A DNA stretch of 64,000 bases, taken from Setophaga petechia. Lineage: Eukaryota; Chordata; Aves; Passeriformes; Parulidae. This document shows, piece by piece, positions 47,849-62,700 of the stretch (within the stretch, counting starts at the first letter, position 1; each line of letters opens with the position of its first letter). The position numbers were made by a program, and so were the translations under genes. The notes below the pieces were generated by a model, which was not told the origin of the DNA, did not search any database, and saw only the letters and a list, made by a program, of their open reading frames with translations. The DNA lies in assembly GCA_024362935.1 (NCBI GenBank), contig JANCRA010000032.1, positions 2,666,001 through 2,730,000 of the forward strand. Reading direction: 5' to 3'.

Positions 47849-50625
47849 AATATTAGATCACCCTCTTTGCTCACTTCCATGCTTATCTTATCTCTTTCTA
47901 CAAATGAGTTTCCTAGGTGTGGTCTTTTCAAACCCGTCATGGGAGATCAAGAAGTTCTGTATTCACTATTCTGCAGTGAGTATCACCAGGACCTCACACA
48001 GGCAGGAATGCTGCTTAGGCTCTGCCTGCTTGATAGTTTAGGGTCCTCAACACTGCCACAGGCTTTGACACTACACAGGACTCCTTATAGGCTCAAAGCC
48101 TGCTCTCTCATGGTATGAGTTCCCACCAACTTCCTCTCAATGTGAGCAGATATTTAAAGCAGAACTTGGTCTCATCATCTTCTCTCCCTTCATATGTTTG
48201 CCAGATGGCTTTATTTAATGTCTGTTCTCTGAATTGGCTCTTAGATTGATTTTTTTTCCTTTACATTTGCCATCTGCTGGTCCAAACAGCTGAATGATAC
48301 ACTTCCTTTTCAATCTCATGGCATAAATTCATTTTTGCTGTCAACCTGGCATCCAAAATAGTATGGCAGGCAGACTGGCAGATCTGGGTAATGGCTTGCT
48401 CCACCAACAGGAATTTTCTCCTTGTCCCTTTGAGAGCCATTAGGGTAGGAGCAAAGCTTTTCAGAGGGAACAAAGTACAAAGCCAGAGCAAAGACAGGTA
48501 CCAAGAAGAACTGTGAACTTTCAGTGATGGAAAGTGGTCTGTGTTGCAGCTATTTCTTGGAAACAGGATTTGCAGCCCCAGCAGCTGGCTGTGCATGTTC
48601 TTGTACAAAAAGAAGGCATCAAGCTTTGCAGCAGTTAAGTGCAGAGGACTGCATGTGGACTTCCAAAAGAAACAAATGCTGTGTGGGAAAAAACTTGACT
48701 TGGAACATTCAAATCATTTTCCAGTCTTCAGCAACTGTCTCGCTCTTTTCAGTGAAAATGTATGAGGACTCTTGTGAAATAACTGATGTGGATATGGGAC
48801 CATGCCTGCACACTGCAGGGTGCCCAGCCTGGGCTGCCCTACAGGGGCAGTACCAGAGCAAAACTGCAATAGCAGCTGGCTGGGAAGGGTGTCAGGAGGA
48901 GGACAGAAGCTGCATAAGAGGAGGAGGAAGGGAAAGGTGACAAAAGTCCTGTTATGACCCCACCTAAATGCCTAGCAGCAAGGTATAACAGAGCTGCATG
49001 AATGCGCATGTTTTACCTGTCTTGTTGCATTAAACTCAGAATTTTTTAGAGACTATTCTGTTTTGAGTGTTTGCACAGTTCCAAGCACAATAGCTTCTTG
49101 TGCTGGTTGAGTCCTTTGAATACTGTAAGAATACAATTAAATAATAAGAGCAGTAAAAACCTTGATACTATTCATACTTGAAGATCTCACATGGCTCTGG
49201 AAAAATCACAGCCACAACAACACTCTTAACAAACACATTTGCTAATCCTCTCATTACTATTGCAGCTTTCTTTTATAGGTAAAGACAGAAAAAATGTCAT
49301 GAAAAAATATTAACTGTATTTCATATCTGAATGCCACAAAAGACCAACAGCTTATCCCAACAGTGTAAGGGAACAAAAGCTTGAGAACTCCTACTTCAAT
49401 GCTTCACTGTATATTTAAATTTGCAAACACACTTGTCTTTTTCTGTTTCCCCTGCAGCTCAGCTGACATCCAGTAGCCAGAAAGTGCCTACTCTCCACTT
49501 TCTCCATGCATTACGTGGTCAAGTAAGTGGGAACAGTGTCACGTTTGCAGTGTCTTTATCTCTTAATGTTTAGATAAATGCTGATACTACAGAGCTGGTC
49601 CTAGTTTTCCAGAGCTTCCTACCTAGTTATGAAGGTAATAAATGTAACCAGGTGGTTCAGTGCCCTTGGTCTCAGCAGCTCTGATCCAATGTCCATTGAA
49701 GCCTAAAGAAAGATTCCTTAATTAGCCAGTTAGTGTCAAATCAAGTGCAATTAGGCTCGAGTGCCACTGAAGAATAAGATGCATAAATTCTTTTGCAATG
49801 CAAATTCCTTTGCTGCTGAACTGTATGGAATTGGCCTACCTGCTCCAGGTCTCCATGTAACCTCATACTTTGTACACCACCCAATGTTCAAGGGAGGGGT
49901 GCTGAGAAACAGATTTCTTGAAATTCCCAAGCTGCTTTATATGCTTCACATTGGTGGTTCACAATCAGATTTCTGGTTGTCACCATCATGAATGGAAGGA
50001 TAAAAATTCAGTGACAAGTTATGAAATGTTACATCTGCTCAAAAAGGTAGAACGACCAGCCAAAAGCAATGTGTCAAAGAAATGTGTAAAACAGCTCCAG
50101 ATTTAGCCAGATCCAGCACAAGCCAGGCCTATATTTGAAAGCTGCACTGGTGCAGATGTTAGTAGGTGTCTGAATAAAGGATAGGAAGACTGTACCACCA
50201 GTTTACATATTCATGGTAGCTAAGAGAGGATCTCCTGAGAAAAGGAGTTGTGAGATGGGGAACAAAGAATTCTTTTCCCCTTTGAGGGCTAAACAGCTCA
50301 CACCATCTAGTGAGATTATTTAGGCTGAGGACATGTGCACCTCTGTATTGTAACAGCAATAAGGAAAAGAGAACAGCCCAGCATTCTTCAGTCCTCAGAG
50401 GGTTTGTCTAACCTGCACTGCAGTCCATGTCTCTGCACGTTCACAGCTCTTGTTCCATCTAGGCTGAAGTTGATGCAAGCACACCCAGTGGTTGAAACAA
50501 CCCATTATAATATACATAATACAGTACAGTACCCAAGGTATACACTGACTGGTAGAGACGAGATAACTACAGAAAGAAACAATGGCCTTCTATGCAGCTC
50601 TCAGCACACACTATTTAGGCACCAA
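47849..50625. other. Non-coding stretch, no gene recognised
   Basis: Short open frames such as 48524-48940 (plus strand) show no recognisable protein. No repeat family identified. Confidence 0.5.
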
Positions 50626-50725
50626 TCACAGAACCATTTAGGCTGGAAAACATCTTAGAGGCCATCAAGTCCAACTGTTAATCTAGCACTGCCAAGTACC
50701 AGTGTAGCTCATTTCCCTCTGTCTG
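50626..50725 (-). mobile_element. CR1 LINE 3'-end fragment, antisense, diverged
   Basis: The plus strand reads CAATCACAGAACCATTTAGG, CTGGAAAACATCTTAGAGGC, CATCAAGTCCAACTGTTAAT and CTAGCACTGCCAAG. It resembles the CR1 subfamily whose inverted end carries GTTAACCTAGCACTGCCAAG. The far boundary is uncertain. Confidence 0.8.
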
Positions 50726-53700
50726 TATGAGTATGCTCTTAATACATTTATGATGACACAACTGCATCAGCTCAAGGCTGGGTTTTACAATTTTTACTGT
50801 TTCATGACTAGTCATAAAAGTTCTATTACTATTGAAGGACAATGTCCAGAGGAAGCATAAGTAATTTCAGAAGAATTAAAAACCCAAAACTCCATGCAAC
50901 ACAGAGTGATTACCAGTGTCCTCACATATGTATCATGATTCAAGTGATTCAAAGGGCAACCATTTGAGTTCCCAAGCACCCTGTGTTCTTCAAACAACAC
51001 TCACAGAACAACCATTTATCTCCCTTTCCTTACAGCCATCATTGGAGCAGGAGGGCAGTACTACCACCAGCACTGAGCTGAGCCCACCTGGGCTGGATTC
51101 TGAGCGCCTGCATGCACAACTGCCAGGCAGAAGTCAGACAGAAGAGAAGAAATAGGCACCCTCTTCCATGCTGCTGTACATAACCTCTGAAGAAAAGGAT
51201 GAAAAATTTCTACAAATACAGTTTCTTTTAATAATCTCCTTTTCTTATTCTCCTGCCCCTGCTACTATTTTTAGTATTAGGTATGTGAGTCCAATTCTCC
51301 AGCTTATTTCATGTCCAGGTTTTTCTTGGGTTTTACTAGAGGCAAGAAAGACTGATATCAAAAGAAAGGGAAATAGAAAGAAAACTTGAGGAAAACAAAG
51401 CCTTTACATACCCAGAAAGTCATCTTAACATCCAAACAGAAGCAGAAAAGTTCCTTCTTCTTTTTAAATATATCTTCTGTTTCCAAGCTATACTAGCTAC
51501 ATGGTATGTTTTTAAATAATCTGTTTTAAAATAAGTTGGGTGTGATCTAGTTACTAAATATTGCTGGATTTGATTTGATAACTACACAGCAGAGCAAACT
51601 GCTTTCCTAATCTAGAATAAGATGAAAATTCTACAATGCCTTTAATAAAATGGGACTTTAGTACCTTTTATTTTTTCCCAATGACACGTAAGCCCAGGAA
51701 AAAGTAATTTTCTATTTTAGTTGGTTTTCAAAGTCTTAGAATTGACAGTTGTATGTTAAAAATTTACATCTTCACTTTTACAGTTACATGAAATCAGCAT
51801 TGATTTACGCAGCACACAATGCCTTTATTTCTTGATTAACTTCCTGTCAGGTTTTCACCATAAGCCAGTGATATTTTATTAGAAATAACAGTGATACTTG
51901 TATTAATTTCCTTCATTATATTCAGTCATTCATAACTTGGCAGGTGTTGAAAATTTTAGGTCCTTCAAGTGAGGGGACAAAGGGATGAATAACCTGGGAT
52001 AGTGTAACTGGAGTCCACCCCGCATACAAGAGGCAGGTTACAGCTCCACAATGAACTTTGGTTCTGACACACTCAGCCTTGTGCTTTGACTCAGCAAAGT
52101 AAATAATGCTCTTTGCAAGCAGTCTGCACAAAATTGCCAGGGCGTTCTTGTTAACAAACAGCATCTTATCAGGTATTACACATCCAATATAATTAATTAA
52201 GACATTTAAAAATGAAGTGGTCTCACCCAGTATTTGGCAATTTCCTCTTCGTAAGCAAAGTGGCTGAGTAATAAGAAACATCACACAGACTAGCTAAAAG
52301 TTGAGGATTATTTTGATAATGAACCTTTTCACGTAAGTAGATCATTTGCATGTTCCTGTCACAGTAGCACTATTACCTTCACTAGCAAATCGCTTTTGCT
52401 TCCTTACCTGAAACTTTTAAAGCAGATACTGTCTTCAGATCACTACAAACTGTACAGACTGTTGTGGAGTAAAAAGTTTTAATGACACCACAGCAGACTC
52501 TTGGGCTGAGCTAGTATAAGCACTCAGCTTCAGTCTAATTCTAACAGTCAAATAAACAGTTAGGATGATGCTCAGTGCTATTGCAAATTCCAGCCACATT
52601 CCATATCAAAGACTGGACTGAGAAAACAAAATGGTGTAATCACTTATAAATACAAAGAATAAAACTAGATTGGTCACTTTTATTTTGCCCTATGCTTCAG
52701 AAATAGAGGCTATTAAAACAACAACTAGTCAGATACAAAAAGCTAGGAGGAAATGAGACTTTATATTATGGAAATACAGCTGAGAAATATAGTACTGTGT
52801 AGGAGCAGATGTGGTTGAACAAACAATGAAATACTTTTCAGCAGAATTTGCAAGTTTGTTTTGTGGAGGTGGAACCAAGAAGCCCTTGCTGAGATTCTCA
52901 CACCATCATCTACAGATCCAAAGTACCTAGGAGTTGGACAGGAGGTTGAGATGTACCTATCTGCACACATGCTCCTCTAATCTTGTGACTCTGCTGCAGC
53001 TTGTGACTTTCATTCAGAATAAGAAGGCAAAGCAGCTCAGCTGGTTATTAAACCAGACTCTTGAAGCAATGTAAGTAAAAACTAGAGAATCTGATTTAAA
53101 ATTCTAATTGTCAGTATTTTGCTTTGACTAAGGAACTTGCTACACCAGGCTCATTGCAAGAGTTGCAGAGAATGTTTCAAGAAAACTGACCAAAAATCGT
53201 TTGCATATACATGACAATTTACTGTTCTCTCTGCTCACAGAATCATTTCATATCAGATTCACAGGATTAGTTATTGCTAAAAACATCCTCTCACTGTGAG
53301 AAAGGTCACAGAAACAACCTCTTTACTCTAGAGCAGACAGAACTTCCTTAAAGCACTCCATCAAAGTCCAAATAAAAACACTCATACACTTGTGCTAACA
53401 GTGTTGAGTTACACAAGCACTGGTAACCAGTTTAAAGAGCATAATTTTGTCAAAACAGCAGGCCAGCTACTATTATCCTTCTGTATAGTGCAAACCCAAT
53501 GCAAATGTCAGAGTAGCCAGACTGTTTACTCAGTTCAGGTATTTCTGAAATGGACTGACCTTCAGTGTCATAAAACTTTGCCTGTTCAAGGGTTGAAGCC
53601 CACTTGGGGACCCTGGATTATCAGATATGCAGTGGTATATTATTACAAACCCACGATTTCAACTTGCTTCTAGGAAAGAAATGTACTTTTTTTCCTCCTA

Positions 53701-56700
53701 TCATCTTCCACTGTTAAATTTCAAGTTAATTACCCATTGTTGTGACTGGTTTAAGCATTACTGAAGCAATTCAAAGAAAAGTAAAATGCAACAGAGCTTC
53801 CTTATCCAAGGACATAATGAAAGCAACAGAACCATCACCTACAGACACATGGTGAGTCCAAAGGAGCAACTGATGTTCTGGGGCAGAGAGGTGACATTGC
53901 TATCACAAATGCAGGTATTGGTACGGCAGAGATGTTTCTGTGCAAAAAGAGAAAGAAAGGAAGGAGAAACTCTGGAGAAAAAACAGCAGTAAAGGCTGCA
54001 GAAAGTCTGAGTGGAAGCAAGAACAGTTATTGAAAAAAATTCCTAAAAGGGATAATGATAGAGCACCACTTCACTGATGGCAGAACAAAGTAGGGAGTGA
54101 TGCTCAGAGAAGCCTCCCTCCTCTTCAATGAATTCTACTTCATCCATGGAATCAAGCTTTGTTTGGGGTTTTGTCTTTAATTACCAGGATTATATCTGGC
54201 TTCATCATGAGATTAACATTAGCTAAAAGCCTGGTTTTGACCTAAGTTTTTTCAGCCTCAGATCTCAAGTGAATCCAGGGACACAACCCAATTCTGACCT
54301 TGCAGCAGATCCTTGTTCTGTCTTGCCCTCATATGGCTTTTCATACACGCTACACTGTGATCTCAAATGCCCCTGCAAAAGTGGAAGCAGCAGCAGATTG
54401 ACTTTCAGGTGGCTTTTGTTCATTTCTTTCACAGCTGTGGGAAGAATTAACACTGGCACAGAAGAAAGAGAAGCAAGAGAGCCTGTTCTACAGCCAAGAG
54501 GCCACTGACAGGACAGCATCTCTGCAGCCCACCAAACCATGGGAGCCCGTGCTCACAGGCTCCCTTCTCCTGTGCTGAACTCCATCCACCTTTGCCAGGA
54601 GCCATAATGCTCCTGACTGTACTCTGCACCCCAGCTTACCAGACACGCTCCCTTCGCACCATCCCTGCACCCAACACGCCGCTCCTCCACACACATTTGC
54701 AGGTACCTCAGAAATTTTGCCCAGCACATGGAAGGAGCCGATTTCCTGAAGTCCTTTCTGCTTCTCTGCTGACTGCACTATGTGCCACAGTTTCTCAAAA
54801 CTAATCTGCTGTTTCAGAGAAACATGAAACTTATGAGAACATGTCAATTCATCCACGATATATGCTCCTCTACAAATATGTAACACAGATTGGAACTGAC
54901 ATTCAAGATGACCCACACCCTATATAAGCCTCACAAAAAACTGCCTAGTTATTCACTTTTCCAGCTTGGCAAACTAAGCCTCCATACTCAGTGTCAAGCT
55001 AAAACATTTGTTAAAATAATTCTTGGCTTTCTTCCACTCCAAACAAATTCATCAGACAGATATTTCAAGTCATTTTTGACTCAAGCAAGCAGAAGTAGGA
55101 AGGTACAAAAGTAGAAATGTAGGAGCCTTGATTAATTAGAATATGACATTTTTTTGGTACACCTTTCTCTTCCACATAAGGATAATGGAAGGTTTTGACT
55201 ATTTTTGAGGTCACTGTCTCCAATTAAGAGAAATGCATGAGCTTTAAACAAATCAGACAACCGTGGAACAATTTTAATCCCTGAATGAATAAATCCCTTG
55301 GGGGACGTGGCTGCAGAGAAATCAATGGGCAATTCTATTAAGCCTTAACAGCAAATAAGGCACAATCTGGCTTCTACAATGAACCTCAAAGCCACAGATC
55401 CTGTCATAAGAATTTATCACATTTGTGTGATCAGTCATCAGTGTATAGAGCCCGATTATACCCAGAATATCTTCTGCTTCCAGCAGCTGTTGGAACAGTG
55501 TTGTACTAGACCATCTTTGAGTTAGGGGCTATAATCTTATGGCAAAAGAAAAGACAGAAATAAGTGTTAGCTGGGTGAACACTCATTTGTTCCAGTGAAC
55601 TCCTACTCTTGCTGGCACCCTGCTGCCCACTGACCTTACCTCCAGCCCCGAAGTGTAAAGAGAAATGTGAGCTGTGACTGTGAGAAAATTACCATTTGCT
55701 CCCACAGCCCTTCACAGCAACACATAAATGACCTCCTTTGCCCTACAGACTGGAAGTGCTCTCTCTAGCTGTGGGGATCAAACACAAAATCATTCATACC
55801 ATGCTATAAAAAGTCCACAGACTAGCACAGAAAATAGAAAAAAATCATCAAAACAGAATACACCTGTTTCCCCTCCCCTTCAATATACCTAAATGCTCAC
55901 CTACTGACACCTGCCAGAGTAAGGACAAAATCACTTTGCTTGATGTGGTTGATGCAGCCTAGCCCATATCCAGGAGCCTCTGCCTCAGGCTGCATCTGCT
56001 CTTATAAGTGAACACTCTCAGGACTGTTCCGTGGCACCGGGCACAATGCTTGAAACCAGACTGCTAAACTCTCATGATCCTCAATAGAGTTTGACTACAT
56101 CCACTCTGCTTGTTGCAAACCATCACCAGCATATCCAACCATGATTGTGTCCAGGACTGTTCCAACAACCCAAGATTAATGATAGCCTGATCCAGGAATA
56201 TTTCCTGCACTGTTCAGTGGTTTAGATACACATTCCCTGTCCACCTATCTGAATTGCTCAGATCTGTAGCGTGTCCAAGGCACATGGCAGCTGCCTTCTT
56301 TGCTCACAGAACCAAATTTTCTTTCCTTAATATCAGGGTATGTGAACAAGGAAAGAGGGTGAAAATGACACACCTACAGCTACTACCCAGACATGTCTGT
56401 ATACTACAGACATGGCACACCCAGTGCTCACAAGTTCAGAACTACTCCCTACAAGCACCCACTCTTCAGATAAATAGTTATTGAGGGTCAAGTTTTCATA
56501 GCCATTAAATACCTAAAAATAGAGATGAGAGCCATCACTTCTTGCAGTGAATAGGAATCATTATCCAATAAGATAGACAGCAAGATTTTGAGGTTAGGTG
56601 TCTCCTTCCTGTTGCAGTTGGCTGGGATTTATCCCTGAAGACGTTAAAAGCCTCTGTGTTGAGTGTGATGCCTTTGTTATCTCTTTGTATTAAAGTACAA

Positions 56701-59700
56701 TGTCTCTAATCCATTACACTGGCTTATGAAAGAAATAAATACAGGGGTAATAGTACAGGCAAGTGTTTTCCTCTCTCTGCTGGGCAAAAAAAAAATAACA
56801 CCTGCATATTTCAGCTTTGCAACCTTGCTTCATATCTATCTCTTAACAAACAAATTGAAGTCCTGTGGAAGCTGCTCAGGTAAATTTCAACACTACCTGG
56901 TAATGTGAGACACGAGACAGGCAGAAATAGTTAAATAGTTTAATTCACACTGGTTTGTAATTTGGTCAAAGAGGTTTTGTAGACATAATCAAAAAAAAGG
57001 AACCTTAAGTCATTTGAAAGAATAAGTAATTTTTACAGTGACACTTGACTGTTTTCCCCCAGCATCCTTTCACTGATGCAAGTCACCCAGAACTCTGTAA
57101 TCTGCACAGTCGGTTTAAAACACTGACGTACATCTAGCACCTCACTTTAAAAAAATAAACCCATAAAGAAGCAGAGCACTCTTCACCAGTTGGTTCAGCA
57201 GCAATTAAACAAACTGAATTTACAGTCTGCACCATACCTCATCTCACAATAAGATTTGAAAAAGAGCTAGGCTACAAGATTGAATAAAAACAAATCTATA
57301 CTTGTGTTCCCATGATTTTGTATCAAATAACTTTTGAGAGAAGTACATTTATAATTGAATATTTGAGATCAGTACCCTCTACAGTATCTTTTAAAGCAGG
57401 TTGCTGAGGAACAAGAAACCTGTGGACCAGATAAAGCCTATGACTTCACTTTGGTAATTTTGGACTGAGTGATTTGAGGGGATTGCATTAGTACAAGAAA
57501 AAAAGTGAATCTGTGCCCTGCCAAATGGGTCTGACAATTCTCCCTGGGCTGCAGGGAAAAAAATTCTCATTTATCCTACAAACCAATACTAGGAGAAAAT
57601 TACAGCACACAGCTGATTGACACAAGAAGTTGCTCCTCATTAACAGTTTCTATAAACCTTAATGGTAAGTAAGAGGTACAAAAGTAAAAAATGTTGTCCT
57701 CCTTATTTTTAAAACAGATTTCTTTTTCAAAGTTAGAAGTCTTCCTGTTTGGAAGCTACATCCAAAATACCTGAAATAGGCTCCATTTTCATAGACTGTT
57801 GAGTACTCCTCTCCATTAAAAAATCAACCTTTACTTCATCCACCTTCAATGCCTCAAAGACATTAGCCACATAGGGCAGGACACTTCATAAAGTACACTA
57901 ACTTGTCTTTCTTCAAGTACTCATTTTTAAAATCCTGACACAACAGTCCTAATGAGAGTAGCATTTTCTTTTTGTTGCTTGGATTATGTGCCAGTGTGGC
58001 AAAATTCAGCTACCTCTAATAGCTTGAATGCATCGAGCAAGATATGGAGAAGGATCTCTGCAAGTCTGCATGTTCATTCATGTTTACAGAAGTGACATCA
58101 CACAGATTAAGAGACTGATTGGTATATTTTAACTGTTTGCTTAAATGATTATAAACTCCAGGTTTCTTATCTCCTCTTTTTGTTTCACATTGTCTTATAT
58201 ATTTGTTCATACCATGCTGTTGAAGAAACTAAGGGCTGATTTCTCTTTGACTAATGACATTAAATAAACTCTATTTTATTATGATGCTGCCACCTATAGT
58301 CTTTCTGAATGCCACACTACCTCTGCACAGTTTTGATTTTCATTTAAATTTCTAAAAGTTGTGTTGTTTACCTTTTGCTGAAACTTTCAACATCACCCCA
58401 CCCAGCAAGGAAAACATAAAATAAAATGTTTGAAGGGACATGCTTTTGTCATCTTTCCTCTGTGATTTCTAGCCTCATCAAATTTTGGATACTCTGATGT
58501 TCTGTGATGAAGAGAGTGCTTTTAGAAGGTCTGAGAAGAACAGATGACCCTGGGGTGAATATCTACTAAACCAGCATGAATGGTTCCTTTCAAATACCAG
58601 AGAACATGCTTGAACACACTACACAACCAGCCTACAGTGCAGAAGACATGATGGAAACCAGATCTGGAGTTTCTGGGAGGCCTGAAGGAGAACTCTCCCC
58701 AAATACTCCCATACTTCATGCTCTACTTCATTCACACTCTACTTCTGTACTGTGATTAGGACCCCGAAGCAGAGACATTAATTCTCTTCCTCTCCTGATG
58801 CTTTTCTGTACCATAGGTTTCTGAAGCTAGCATCATTAAGTAAAAATCAGACCTCAAATAGACCAGACATACATGCCTTCCACTGCAGAGCAACACACAA
58901 AGTGATGTGGATCTGGAATCTCCCCATCCTGTAGCCCTACCAGGTGAGACCTAAGCCATAGGGATGTTTTGCACAGTGCTCCTACCTATGAAACTGTCAG
59001 CTCTATGGTGATGGATTAAACACCACTACACCAACTCAAAATGCCTGTAGCTGCAGAAATTAGCAATTTGTTATTCTTCTTCTAGGAATGGAATTAGAAG
59101 GACAGATAGATCATATGCCTGTCCCTCCTTAACCTCCAATTTGTCCAAGAGCCTATGGAAATTCTTGCATGTTTCCATGACCAGCTGATGCAGTGCAACT
59201 CCTGCATCTGCCCAACCCCCCAGCACCTTGAAAAACCTTAGTGATACTGATTCCAGTATTAAGGAAAGAATGCCACAACTGTTAGATTAAAAGAGCTACT
59301 AATTTTGATGGCATACAGTGCCCTGAGTCCTTTAAGTTCCACATTATATTGTATTTATAGCTTCTTTGTTCAGTTCTAGAATATTTTCCATTTTAGGAAG
59401 GAAAGAAATCTACTCAAGAATCAAACAAACCCCATAATTCTAAAATGCAGGCAGCTGATTGCATTGTATTAGACAATGAGTTAGAAGATGAAGCTGTTCC
59501 TTTGTTATATCCTACTTCTCTTTAAATAGCAGAATTGCCAAAGCTGTTGTGATAAAAGAAGAATGACATGGAGAATGAGAACTGTGTAATCTTCCCATCT
59601 CACTCACCACTTTAAGATACAAAGATACAAAGAAGTTAAAAAAAAAAGCTACCTGTCTCCATTGCCCAGAACTTTCATGTGCTGCAGATAAAAACAAACA

Positions 59701-62700
59701 AAAACACACTGAGTTTTTAGCTTTTCAGGGATGCAATATTAAACAATTTCATTAAAAATAGACTTTTTAAAAAATAAACTCCTTTTCTGTAAAAAAAAAA
59801 AAAAAGAAAAAAAAAGAGGGAAAAAAGCAGAGCTATTGTGCATTTTTATCCACAGAACAAACAAAGTGTTTATGGGGACTGTATCTCAACAGTGCAAGAT
59901 GAAGCACTTCGTATAACTGTGTACTCTCAGGCATGTCATGCCTGTAAACTCAGGCATTATCCCTAAAATCATTTAGTGTTTCCATAAAAGAAAAAGTTGT
60001 GCTGTCAAGTACTGTCAAGAAATTTTCCTTGAAGGACTCTTTTCAAAGCTACTTCTGTCTTAATTTAGCAACAAACTTCAGCAGAGAAGCAGCTGGCAGA
60101 GGGCACCACTGAATGTGTGTGCCAGCTTGTACACATGAAGGTTTTCCACACTCCTGGAGCTGACTGATGAAGTCTGCTCTAAAGCAGCTGGGAGCATGGA
60201 GAACCACGGGCCTGAGAATTCTGAGAAACAAAATGCACTGGAAGAAACACCAAAGAAATCAGTGTCCTGTTTTATCTCATTCTCTTTGAACATCAACAGG
60301 CTGCTAAAAAACCATTTACTCTAAGTAAATACTCTAGTAATTACACTTCACTAGATTCATTCAAGGTCATGAAGAGTTGATGGTGATAAACTGCTAAAAA
60401 GTCTCACTTCATCTCTTTTACCTGTTTTGATGCATATTTCTCTGAGTCCTTGATTCAATCTTCCTCTTGATTATTTCAGAATTTGTCAGAATTTAAGGCA
60501 TCACCAATGTCTACAGTGAAATTTGCTCCTAAGGTGCATTTCAAAAGCGCTGCACAAAAGCAGATACACCATCTGCTGTTTAAAGTGTTCCAAGACAATT
60601 TTCTGTTCCATTCCTGCAACTACTGGATAATCCCCTACTGCCAAGAGGAATTCTGTTGACTCCCTTTGAGGCTATATAGAGTACAGGCATCAGGAGTAAT
60701 AGGACTTGCAAGAGGTATGAAAACAGTAAAATGGTATCCTTGAAATTAAGACAATGATTATTTCAGTCTGAGCTTCACTAGAAGCATCCCTGCTGATAGT
60801 TTTCACAGAAACATCTACTAATACATTTACACTCTGCTCCCAGACTGCTGTCTGTATTTTCCCAGAGGCCAGCAGACCCAGTTGCTTGGCTTTGAGCTGC
60901 CAAGACTTTGAGTTTCATCCTGTTATAACTCATCAAACAGATGTAGGCATTTTACACAGAATTCTACAACCCACTATGTGCACTCTTTATAGACACCAAA
61001 AAATTGAGTACTTCAGAATTCCTGTACTGATTGCATTGTTTACTTTTATGTTAAATTTCAAAATTTTCCATTTTAAATTAATTTCAGAGCAGCCAGACTC
61101 TTATATTGCACTATTTTACCCATATCTACCTCCAAAAAGTTAATCAAATTTGATACTATGTCAGGAAGATCTTTCCATTTATGAATTTATGAGATGACAC
61201 AGATTTAATGAGCCTGTCTTAGCTTAACCCTCTTCATGTGTAGTGTGGAAGGAAAGAGGCTGCAGTACCACACTAAGAAGCATGTGGGGAAAGGATTTGT
61301 GCAAGTATTGGCCAATTCAAAAACAAACTGAGAGGACCCAAGCTTATCAAACCCAAATAATTCTGAGGGAGTTCTGCTGACTTGAGGATGAGCAGCAATG
61401 CAGAGAAATGCTTTGGTACAGACAAAGCCATCTTCCTTAAGTGACAAAACCCATGAATGGATGTTTCACTGCAATAAAATAGGTAGGCAAATGTCTCCTT
61501 TCCTGACCTTTTTGCATAGACTCTCCCTTTAATAATACAGAACCATATATCTTGCAGTAAGAGAAGACTGTATATTTAATATCTTGGATAAATTACATTT
61601 TATTACTGAACTTCATCTCTCTTGTGATTGTTAACTCTCTTCCAGTATATGCAGAGCTGAGAAATGAAGCTGCTTTTTCTAAGAATATCTTACAATCTTG
61701 GCATGTACAGCCTTCATTCTATCACCTTCCAACAAAGATTCCCGTGTTCAAGTGGATGGCCTTTAGTATTTTGGACTTCAACAAACAAGACATATTCACT
61801 TCATCAGCACCCACAATTGCAGAAAGGCATTTGTAGGCTTCTGTAACAAAAAGATAAATGAACTGTGCATCGCTGGGTAAATACTACATTTAATGGGCCA
61901 AAGCCTGAGCTGGCTGTTATGAAGCAAGACCACAGAGAAGAAAACTGATGGATTCCAGCTGTGCAGGGCACAGGACAAGAGATCTGTGACATAGTGACAA
62001 CAGACTTCTGTGTCACCTTCACTTTCTGCACAGTGAGTGCTCTGCAGGTCCCTGTGTGTGTTGGTTACACTCTCCAGTCAAAGACCAGTTGTGCTTGCAA
62101 CACACATCTGAAATCAAGAGTGGAACAGATGGGCTGTGAGGCAATGACCATTTATTAAACCTTCACACAAAACAGGGAGAACTTGTCTGTGTATTGTTAG
62201 ACACTGATGATTTCACTTTTGTCCTGGTGAACCTGAAATGCAGCTATGCTATTGCAATAAATATTTGCTGGAGACATTTCCATAATTCAATCCTATTTGC
62301 AGTTCCTCGGTAACAGTTCAGTGCTAGTCCTTGTTATTAGGAGTTTTTTCCTCCTTTTTCTTGACTATAAACTCTGAGGCTACCAGCCAAGTACTGTACA
62401 GCTGTTAACCTCCTGCATGACAGAGAGGACAGCAGAGGCTGTCAGCACCACCACAGGCTGAGTGGGAGCAGAACTCTTTCCTCTGTAGAGCTCAATGGCA
62501 GGCAGCACACACTCATATTCCCATCCACTGCCTTAGAAGCAACACTGCCAGGTTGGCTGGGTTTTTTCCAAGAGAAGAATTAGACCCTATACACCCAGAA
62601 GCACATGCTAAATAAAACATTTTTTAATTAAAAACACAGCAGAATTTAAGTTCACAAGGTCTCTGTGAAAGCAAAGAAACATGACCTTCTAATTTCTCTA

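Noticed and set aside
48524..48940. 138-codon plus-strand open frame
   Set aside because: Cys-rich translation with no recognised motif; no conserved context or splicing signal ties it to a gene.
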